Assembly: GCF_963676685.1 (NCBI RefSeq)
Contig: NC_092349.1
Span: 58,263,431-58,327,430 of the forward strand
DNA length: 64,000 nucleotides
DNA from: Mytilus edulis
Lineage: Eukaryota; Mollusca; Bivalvia; Mytilida; Mytilidae
Reading direction: 5' to 3'
Each line of letters starts with the position of its first letter. Position 1 is the stretch's first letter. Shown here piece after piece: positions 54,991-64,000 of the stretch. A program made the position numbers and the translations under genes. The notes under the pieces are model-generated. The model was not told where the DNA came from and did no database searches. It worked only from the letters and a program-made list of their open reading frames with translations.

Positions 54991-55470
54991 TGCATATGGG
55001 AAGATACATGTTTAACAAAAACCAGAGCAACATACCCATCAATGGATTTATAAGAAAATTTAAGCAAAATTATTGAAAAAAAAAACAAATGTGAAACTGT
55101 AACAAAGCATTCTAAGTCTGAAAAAAAAGAAAAGGTAGTTCAAACATTAAATAGTAACCAACACTTTCAACTTGAGCTTCAAATATTTTATTCAATTCAT
55201 TATTTGAAAAATGTATCATTCATTGTAATTAAAAACAGAATGTCCTAGAACAACAAATCATTTGGAAGGTTGGAATAGAAAGCTGAAGAAGTTATTCAAA
55301 GCACATCACCCAAAACATCTTCAGCATGATTAAGTTGTTGATGCAAGAAGAAGTCTTCCTTGTTCTCAATCTTATCAATACAGAGCCGGTGACAAACCTG
55401 TTCCAATAAAGAGAAAATACAAGGAAAAAGATGACAGACTTTATGACTAATTTTAATAGTTTGTTCTTTT

Positions 55471-55778
55471 GTTGTAATGTTACACCACTGTCCCAAGGTT
55501 ATGGATGACTGGCGCCTTCAAACGACATTAACCTCGTCACATTTTGTATGTGCCTATCCCAAGTCAGGAACCTGTTATTCAGGTGTTGTCGTTTGCTTCT
55601 GTGTAACATTTTTGTTGTTTTTGTTTGATTATAATTTGGTACATATATTAGGCTGTTAGTTTTTTCGTTTTACATTTGTCATTTTGGGGCCTTTTAAAGC
55701 TGGCTATGTGGTATGGGCTTTGCTCATTGGTGAAGGCCGTGCGGTGACATATAGTTGTTAATTCCCGTGTCATTGGAA
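55471..55778 (+). repeat. Family R repeat, long copy
   Basis: 'gttacaccactgtcccaagg', 'tatcccaagtcaggaacctg' and 'tgaaggccgtgcggtgacat' are in the usual order; the 3' end is truncated or diverged. Confidence 0.7.
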
Positions 55779-56599
55779 TTGTGCTGTGTAAGATTTTTTC
55801 TCAGACTTTAAAATGCTTTTACTAATTTTTCATGAAATATTTTTTTCCAGAATACTAATTTTTTACTACCTTTTCTTTTAATTAATTCAATTTTCAATAA
55901 ATTCCATATTATACATACACTTAATTATAATACTTGATATATGTTTTCAAACAACAACAAAAAAACATTTTTTTTACATAAATTTCATAAACATTTTTGT
56001 ATTTTATTTCCACAGGTAAAATTATAAATGGGTGCATGTGTTTCAATTAATGTACGATTTAGCACGGGTGGTTTTATATGAAATGTACAAAGTATCGTTT
56101 ACTATAAAATGGTCGAGTTGCAAGGACAAAGATGTTTGTGAATTTTAATGAGAAACCAAAAATTTTACGAGTTATGACAGGTCATATTAATTGCCATCTA
56201 TATATATGTACCTTTGTTTTCTGAATCGGATGTTGTCTTTGTTTCAACCTCACACTATATATCATTATTTATGTTAGTATCGTATGAAAATATCACCAGA
56301 GGTAATTATCTGAAGTTGATCTAATTATTTGACAAGTATGTTAAAAGAGCCTACATGATGTTTCAAAAAAAGTCATTTCATACGTGGTTGTTAGTTTTCG
56401 TCTATTTTAATTATGAATAAATGGAGATGTGGAAAATATCAATGAGACTGCAAACAGAGAAACCAAAAAATGAAAAGAATTCTATCAGTAGCAATTAGTC
56501 TTTAACAGTTAAAAAGCGTCGATACAATATATAAATCTCTTATTTGTGCCCAGTCTAGAAAAGATTTTTGACTATCAAACCACAACATTAAACAAGGTT

Positions 56600-56757
56600 A
56601 CTGATATAACCCAAGGGGCAGTATCCAACAATTTGAAAAAAGGCTCCCAACCCTGATAAAGGGGGTTTCCAACTATACATTCCCATTCAAATGCATTGAT
56701 CGTAAACAAGGGGGGGTTCCACCACCACCGATCCCACCTTAGTTCCGCCACTGAACC
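56600..56757 (-). repeat. Repeat with CAGTGGCGGAA end
   Basis: Reverse complement begins 'cagtggcggaactaaggtgg' with a G/C-run beside it, like the element at 2398-2556. Confidence 0.5.
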
Positions 56758-57449
56758 TTGTTCACGATCACTCAAATAATGAAATATGCATACAAAGAAT
56801 ACAGAATACACATTCGTACGGAAAGTAAAAACACTTAACTTTAACATTCCAGCAGCACCTGCATACGGGGTATATATCTCCCAATTGATACGATATTCAC
56901 GTGCTTTCATTTCCTATCATGATTAGCTTGAAACAGGGTTGCTGCTCACAAGGAAGCTACTTAACCAAGAGTTCCAAATGGTGAAGTTGTATTTTACTTT
57001 GAATCCTTTCTTATAGTTTCACAGTGGTATTTTCATCAATTTCGGTTAGATTTTCTTAAAAATCCATTGATAGTTATGTTGCTTTGTTTATATAAAAAAA
57101 ACATGTATTTTCCCATATTTCATATAATAGATTTATAAAATATCAATTTCTAGGATGTTGCCTTCGTCTATCCGGTTAAACAATTCTGTTTGTTTTGTTT
57201 TCCCATTCAGTTTTTTTTAAACGAGAACTATATCTGTAGGTTTTTGTTTGGTTTTAGATAGATTAAATTTGATCACTGTATAATATTATGTCCTACTGTA
57301 CAACCATTGATAGGAGCGTATGAGGCACACTTTAATATCAGCAGGTTAAATACTTTGAGCTGGATTTTAGTAATTGGAAGGATTTTTTTTTACATAGTAT
57401 TGATTATCATTGTTATGCCTGTACTTCTGCTTTTGTCTTATTTTATATC

Positions 57450-57870
57450 GGTGTTATAAAAGAGGGAGGAAAGATACCAGAGGGATACTCAAACTCATAA
57501 GTCGAAAATAAACTGACAACGTCATGGCTAAAAATGAAAAAGACAAAAACATAAACAATAGTTCACATGACACATAGAAAACTAAAGAATAAGCAACACG
57601 AACCCAACCAAAACTAGGGTTGATCTCAGGTGCTCAGAAAGGGTAAGAAGATCCTGCTCCACATGTGGCACCAGTCGTGTTGCTTATGTGATAACTAATC
57701 CAAAATAACCAAATATATCAATGTATAACTGGGAGACCATATGGACACAACCACTTTGGTCAATAAGGTCTTGTTTAACTCAGGTGGCAATATCTGTACA
57801 CACGCTAATATCAGAATCGGTGTCAAATCCATAATCTATATACATGAAAATTTCTTTTCATCCACCTCAA
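57450..57870. repeat. Mussel interspersed repeat
   Basis: 'aaactcataagtcgaaaata', 'tgacaacgtcatggctaaaa', 'cacgaacccaaccaaaacta' and 'ccacatgtggcaccagtcgt' form a family I recall as very common in Mytilus. The first part is the reverse of the segments at 36975-37040 and 59670-59745. Confidence 0.65.
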
Positions 57871-57879
57871 TTTAATTAG

Positions 57880-59060
57880 TGGTCAAGTAACTTAAGTAAA
57901 TATACAATAAGCAGAACTTTATCTAAAAAGGGGGAACGAGAATAAAAATATATGAACTTTCATCCAAGGATTTGTAGTCTCAACTATTATGTATACCTTG
58001 TCATATGTCCAGTAAAACTAAGATAATCAGAATGCAGATCGTATATGCCTATATGGTGATAAGCTGAATGTCAAACTTAAAACAATAACAAATCTGTTTA
58101 ATAGATTGTATATATACCATGATATCTTCAAATTTCACAAAGGTGTTTTCCATAGATGTAAATTGACTTGACCTATTGACCTATATCTAAATTTAAACTT
58201 TCATTACCATTTTTTAGAACAGAGGTAGCAAGTGAGTTTGCAAACCAATGGTTTAGCATCAGTACATTCAATAATAAGTCCTCTAAACAAATGATCTTCA
58301 AAAGCTTCTAAAAACAAATCACTGTATGTAATAGCAGAACAATTGTTTTGTAAACAAACGGACAGCCGTGTAGTATAAAAATGTATTTTTATAAGCGTGT
58401 AAAATGGTATCGGTAATAAAATCGTGACAACCAATGTTTTACCAGAAATCAATATGTCTCTATAATCAATCTCTGACGATAATTTTAGACTGACCTTGTT
58501 CATATTCAAAATGAAAATAGTCGGGTGTGAGTAAGTGTGCACTCGATTGACTACCAATAGAAATATTTAAATACTCATCTTATATAAATCATTAATTCCG
58601 TATTTTGCCTATCGACTGCTTTCGGGTTGAATAGGCATCTATTCCTCAGATATTGGTTAGCCACAACCATAGCAGGCTCCTGAAACTCAGACTGACTTCC
58701 GCTCGTGCTGGACGTTGCAATTTAACGGGAAAAAGGCATACCAACCGGGATGAGGTTCTCGAAAGGGCTGCTGTTGAAATTTTAAAATGTTTTTTACAGG
58801 TGCTGAAAATGTCCTGTTGTGAAACACCATGAAGGCGATTCCTCGAGTAATGATGGAGAATCTGGGTCCATTGTCAAATTCAAGATAGGCAGCGTACCAA
58901 GAAAATTTGACTGCCCAGATTGACGATGTCGTGCTGAATGATTACATAGGCAATAAAATACCGCGAAAATAATTTTGAAGCGGGAAAACATTACGCCCTC
59001 TATGCTACATATGATGAAACACCCAGGAAAAAATAATTTCACTCTAATGCACTGCCCGTT
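57880..59060. other. Intergenic, no supported gene
   Basis: A 117-residue minus-strand frame (58204-58557) has no recognisable domain, no clear signal peptide and no paralogue in the window; I do not call it. The rest has only short frames. Confidence 0.5.
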
Positions 59061-59074
59061 TAAACGAATGAAAT

Positions 59075-59645
59075 TATAAGTCTTGTATCAAAATATTCAT
59101 TCATAAAATTTAAATGATATTCTTAAAATGTATAAATACGTTAAATTATTTACTCCTTAGTTTTCTATGTTGTGTCTTGTGTACTATTATTTAACCAAAA
59201 TTGATATAAAATACCACTGTGAAATTATAAGAAAGGATTCCAAATCAAAAACAATGCCTCTGAGGTAAATGAATTTGAAACTGTTGTTCAATTAAGGTAT
59301 GAAATATTATATTTTTGTCGATTATTTTACATTTAGCGTAAAAACTAACTATGCAATTGAATTGAAACGCACTCTTTTAATTGCAAAATATTCGTTGTTT
59401 TAAACTTTTTGAAAAACTTTTATAAAACGGATAAATTTAGTAAAAACAAATTGTTATGGTTTAAATAAGGTGTAACAGCAATTTATATAATAACAAATAG
59501 CATATAATATTCATTCTTGTATCAAAATATTCATTCATAAAATCTAAATATTCATTAAAAAATTAAATGATATTCTTAAATTTATAAATACGTTCAATTA
59601 TTTACTCCTTAGTTTTCTATGTTGTGTCTTGTGTACTATTATTTG
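59075..59645. repeat. Direct repeat pair (59075-59192 and 59515-59645)
   Basis: 'gtatcaaaatattcattcat' through 'ctccttagttttctatgttg' and 'tcttgtgtactattatt' occur twice, about 440 bases apart, the second with a small internal duplication. Between them 59195-59260 is the inverse of 56985-57050 ('ataccactgtgaaa'). Confidence 0.75.
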
Positions 59646-59774
59646 TCTGGTTTTTTTTTTATTTGTTAGCCATTGTGTTGTCGGTTTATTTTCTATCTAT
59701 GAGTTAGACTGTTCCTCTGGTATCTTTCGCCCCTCTTTTGTATCATGGGATTCTTTTGTGTGGACGCCGGTTAG

Positions 59775-60100
59775 TGTCAGTGTGGAGTTATTTTTTAAGT
59801 CGTTATAACGGTTAAGCTAAATTGTTATAACGACTTAGTTAACTTTATTTAACTCGTGATAACAACTTAGATAACTCGTTTAAACTACTTAGCTTTAACT
59901 CTTTATTTATTTATATGAACATATATCAATTATTTGTGAACAAAAACTGATTTATGAACATATCTTTATATCTTATGCATATATAATTCATATAATGAAC
60001 ACATATTTTGATTTATTGAATATACATTTTATTTTCATGAACAAATATTCGTTTTTAAGAACAATTATTTAATTTTTATGAACATATTTTTTTGGGGAAA
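59775..60100. repeat. Degenerate short repeats (cgttataac and ttatgaacatat)
   Basis: 59790-59890 repeats 'taactcgtgataacaactta'-like units. 59920-60095 repeats 'tatgaacatatatcaatta'-like units about six times with much drift. Confidence 0.6.
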
Positions 60101-63100
60101 ATATTGCATTGTTTCACACGCCATAATCCACCGTGGATCTCCTTATATGTATCAGCAATGCGTTCAGTGAATTCATTAACTCTTTTTACATCGTTTTGAT
60201 TTATAAAAAAGGTGAAGTTTAAACCTTGAACTTATTACCTTATTTCAAGGGTTTTATAAGCTTTGCCAAGGACTCTGAGTGCAAAGACGTTTCACTTATA
60301 TCTAGAACATTTGACATTTCTTTTTTAAATTTTTTATTAATCTTTCATCTGAAAATGAGAGTTTTAAGACCAAAATGTATATAGGTGACTAAATAGATAT
60401 TGCATAACACGAACTATTAACTGACGACAGAACATCATTTAATATGACATGTATGAGAAATATCAAAATTGTTTTAAGTATTAACTACTTTGATGAATAG
60501 ATTGTGTCTATATGTTTTGTCTTGGTTGTAGATGACGGAATACTGATCCCATTTTCTTTTATAAATTACATGAACCTCTATGGCCTTCAAATAAAGTTAA
60601 AATATTTTCTCATTTAATTTTTCTTTTTCAATTTCAAATTATAACAAGTCACCATAGATTGCTGTCATATTTAAAAGAATACTAATTAGTGATTGAAATA
60701 TGAGTAACTTTAAGATTGTTATCTTTTCACTGAAGAAGGTATTGAAGAAACAATTTTGATTTTCTCAAAGTGAATTGCGGACACACAAAGGCGATATTGA
60801 AGGTCAATTTGAGTCCTTGTAGTATATTAATTAAGTCAAACTATTCAAACATGACCTTGGTGTCGATACTTATAAAGTTAGAACCTGATGATGTAAACAC
60901 TTATAAGGTAAGCATATGATGATGTGAATACTTGATATTTCTCAACGATTTGTTCTTCACTTCCGTGTATAAATTACAGAACAATTATCCTTGAGATAAT
61001 AGCTATATTATAATGATTTTTATCGGTGACGTTTGTCCTAAAAGTAGGTGCCACTGGTTATGTCTGTTTCGTTATTATTATTTAGAAATTGAATACATGC
61101 TATTTTCGAAAAGGTACCACGAGATGAACTTAAAATGAGGATTTAAAAAGGACCAAAAAATGTCGTGGTTTTTTTTATTATGTAAAACGGCCCACATTAA
61201 AACCCTTAAAATAGTTTCTAATAAGATGTCTTTTCAGTACTTCAATGCATTCGAGATTTCTTTTGTCTCGGCCATGACCATTTTATGGTTAGTAAATCAG
61301 ATAGATCAAGAATTGCTATGTTTCAAAGTCTGGTTTGAGAAAAACTGTATTTTGATTGAAGTAGCTGGAAATGAAACATATAAGAGGAATGTGTCTCTAT
61401 CATTTAACCTCAATAAAATATAATACAAAAGTACGAAGATCAACAAAAAATCATAAATCTGAATCATCGCACCTTTTAAAAAACACGTGTTATATATGAA
61501 AGCATGTTATTCAACTCAAATATGAATGCGAGATATTATTTCGTTAAATCATTACTTTGCTATTAATATTTTTCTTTTAAAATCAATACGGTACATATTT
61601 ACATATTTCTATGACAACCTCATGTTTAACCATTGCTATGACAGAGGATTTTTCTGATTTCTATTGTATCCAATAGACACATCATATTGAAAGTAACCTA
61701 GACTTTTCACCACTCAACCCTCTTGCTGCCGGAGGGACATATGAGTCCACACTGACTTTGGCGGAGGGACACATATGTCTTTGTTTTAATTTATGCAAGC
61801 TTCTCCTCATTGTTATGTTTTTTTCCAAATAAAAGACCAAAGATTAAATAGTGTTATATTTTTTCTTCAATTGGTCTCAAATGTAACGGTCATTAAAACG
61901 TGACGTCATATATCGAACGACGTCGTTGTTGGACATCTGACGTCATAGACGTCGAGCAGTCATATTTTCTAGCACACGAAAGGCAACCTTGAACAAGAGC
62001 CTGAATAGCTCACCTGTTATTGTTTGCTTAAAATGTTTCCACATTGATAATTTTGCTTTTTAATATATATTAATGAGTGTCTTAAAATTGTCATTTAAGC
62101 GTTCTTTGTTTCTGTCATATTTTCTTCAAAAGCGGAATAAATGCATTTTGTCCCTATGTTTAGTTTTAGTTACAGTGGCTATGTTTCTTGATGTACAAGG
62201 AAATGAAATACAAAATTCATACAAGATATTCTGAAACTCATTCAGCCTGAGTTTTGCTGAAATTGATGAACAAATACAGAATTTTTTTCTTTAAAGGGCA
62301 GTAACTCCTTTACAATTTAGGAGATTTACAATTTTGGTCATATAAACTTTTTTATAGATCTTATATCGCTAAAACTAAGGGGCACGTTGCGTTGTCAATG
62401 AAGTTGACATGAAATTGACAACTTCGTGATAGGTAAAATAGCAATAAACAGATAATCATTGGTTATATTAACTCGGTTGCTTTCCTCACTTCGCCGACCA
62501 AGCTCAAGCGAGAAAATCAATCTCTTTGAGATGATCAACAATAATTTATAAAATTCAGCATGTTTTAAAACCTAATATTCACATTCACAAGTTTTGTTTA
62601 ACATAGAACAACAACGAGATTTCTATTTGGGTATTTGGACATTTTTAACAACCGTATGAGCTTTTTTTTTTGTATGTTTCAATATACAAAAAATGTCGTA
62701 ATTAATTAATTGATGACGCGTAAAGAAGGGATCTTTATCTGCCTCCTGGTAATTCACAATCCAATCAAATCGAGTAACAATTTTCTTAGGCTTTCATTCA
62801 AACAATGTTTATTACTTTAACGGTAATTTATGTACTGTAAGTCTTAAAATATGCAATTGATATTAAACAAGCTTTAGTAAGGGAATTTTATACCTTGTTT
62901 TCAATTTTTTCATCTTTCATTAGTTTAAACAGTATTTATTAATGACAAATAACAAGATAAAACATTACAATGTTACATAAATTCAATGAAAAAAACTTAT
63001 ATGTTTCATTGGTTTTATTATTATACAAAACATAAATATCTTAGAGCTTATTTGTCAGAAATTGAACGGTACGAACATTTAACAACATGCAATTTTATTT

Positions 63101-63180
63101 GTAACTGGATGTTATTACGGGGCGCCGAACGGGACTCTTGTGGTTTTGTACTCGAAATTCAATTTTGTACGGACCAAAAA
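60100..63180. other. Intergenic, no supported gene
   Basis: AT-rich with isolated repeats: 'ggagggacatatgagtcc' and a close variant at 61730-61785, and a CRE-palindrome repeat at 61900-61980. The 87-residue frame at 61160-61423 and the 65-residue frame at 62986-63183 have no recognisable features. Confidence 0.55.
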
Positions 63181-63189
63181 TGAGTGGTG

Positions 63190-63560
63190 TTCAACAAAAA
63201 TGAGTTCAGTTTAACAAAATGCGTAACAAACTACAAATTTGAATTTTGTATACTATTAGTGGACAAAAGTTACCTTTGTCATGACAAAATTAAGTTTTGT
63301 ATCACAGACTTTACTTCCGTTACCTAATTTTTAAAATTGGGCGACAAGGTCAATTGTGTATGCAAATTAGTTTAGTTTGGATTACATGAACTAATTTGCA
63401 TACAAAAAATCATTTTTTTGTTTATTTCTGTGTAGACAAAATTGAATTTTGTTTAAACAAAAGTGAAAATTTCACAAAAGTCACAAAAGTATTTTTTTTG
63501 TCACAGAAGTCAATTTTGTGTCACAAAAATCAATTTTGTGTGCAAATTAGTTTTTGGATA
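63190..63560. repeat. Block of mixed-orientation 'cacaaaattgacttttgt' repeats
   Basis: Many short units such as 'gtcacaaaagt', 'caattttgtgt', 'caaaattgaattttgt' and 'tgcaaattagtttt' recur in both orientations. Confidence 0.65.
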
Positions 63561-63631
63561 TGCAAATGAATTCTCAAAACACGATTTTGTTAGAAAGCCT
63601 TTTATTGGATATAGTAACCGCGGTTTTTTTT

Positions 63632-63990
63632 TTATGTTGTACTGTTATATCACTGTTCCAGGTTATAGAGGATAATTTGGATCCATCCCGCTATCATGTT
63701 TAACCCCGCCACATTCTGTATGTATGTGTCTGTCCCAAGTCAGGAGCCTGTAATTCAATAGTAATCGTTTGTTGGTGTGTTACATATTTGTTTGTCGTTC
63801 ATTTTGTGTACATACATTTGGCCTTAGCTTTCTCGTTTGAATTGTTTTACATTTGTCATTTCGGTGCCTTTTATGCTCTGACTCATTGTTGAATGCCGTA
63901 TGGTGACCTATAGTTGTTAATTTCTATGTTATTTGGTCTCTTGTGGAAAGTTGTCTCATTGGCATTCATTACACATATTCTTTTTTATAT
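63632..63990 (+). repeat. Family R repeat, near full-length copy
   Basis: Starts 'atgttgtactgttatatcac' and carries all blocks to 'acacatattcttttttatat'. Confidence 0.8.
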
Positions 63991-64000
63991 TATGTTAAAA

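Noticed and set aside
56575..56910. 111-residue minus-strand open frame
   Set aside because: Overlaps an interspersed repeat with a CAGTGGCGGAA end; composition follows the repeat.
58204..58557. 117-residue minus-strand open frame
   Set aside because: No recognisable domain, motif, splice context or paralogue; length is possible by chance in this much sequence.

Overview
This window looks like nuclear DNA from a marine mussel (Mytilus or a close relative). It is AT-rich, has spliced genes with GT/AG introns, and is full of interspersed repeats that I recognise from memory as very abundant in Mytilus. One is the family ending in 'cataccacatcttcttttttata'; another is the family carrying 'gacgaaacgcgcgtctggcgta'. 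The species call rests on recall of these repeats and on the bivalve-style Toll-like receptors. No search was run.

Layout. (1) 1-7000: the last eight exons of a plus-strand coiled-coil gene of unknown function, with MITE-like repeats in its introns. (2) 7000-11570: intergenic repeats. (3) 11571-49377: a tandem array of four intact, single-exon, minus-strand Toll-like receptor (TLR) genes, called A, B, C and D here. Upstream of A, B and C, head to head with each, lies a copy of a plus-strand gene of unknown family, called X here (X1, X2, X3). X1 is open; X2 and X3 carry stops or frameshifts. (4) 49400-55000: the decayed end of the array, with the 5' end of a fifth TLR (E), a very degenerate fourth X (X4), and a relic of the downstream flank of a further TLR. 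(5) 55000-64000: no gene I can support, only repeats.

The array units are paralogous, so insertions can be read by comparing empty and filled sites. This exposes a 3.85 kb Sola-like DNA transposon (37310-41154; 28-bp inverted repeats, 4-bp target duplication, broken PHD-finger/DDE coding region), and a retroposed transcript with an AATAAA signal, short A-tail and 10-bp target duplication (24471-25189). It also exposes a head-to-tail dimer of a 350-bp unit with an 8-bp target duplication (26640-27352), a 1.8 kb element with palindromic subterminal repeats (14834-16635), and several MITEs.

The most unusual signal is a hammerhead-ribozyme-like core (CTGANGA, paired helix II, GAAA) shared by two related repeat families. 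Their helix II sequences differ by compensating changes. Helix I is not evident, so activity is unproven.

Working together: the four TLRs share a TATA box and a promoter-proximal ACTTCCTT motif, nearly invariant TIR domains, and an altered TIR BB loop that lacks the usual proline. B and C differ almost only in the ectodomain. This suggests one signalling output with diversified recognition. The role of X is unknown; it is serine/glutamine-rich, has two SUMO-interaction-like VISLS motifs and a basic tail, and may be nuclear.
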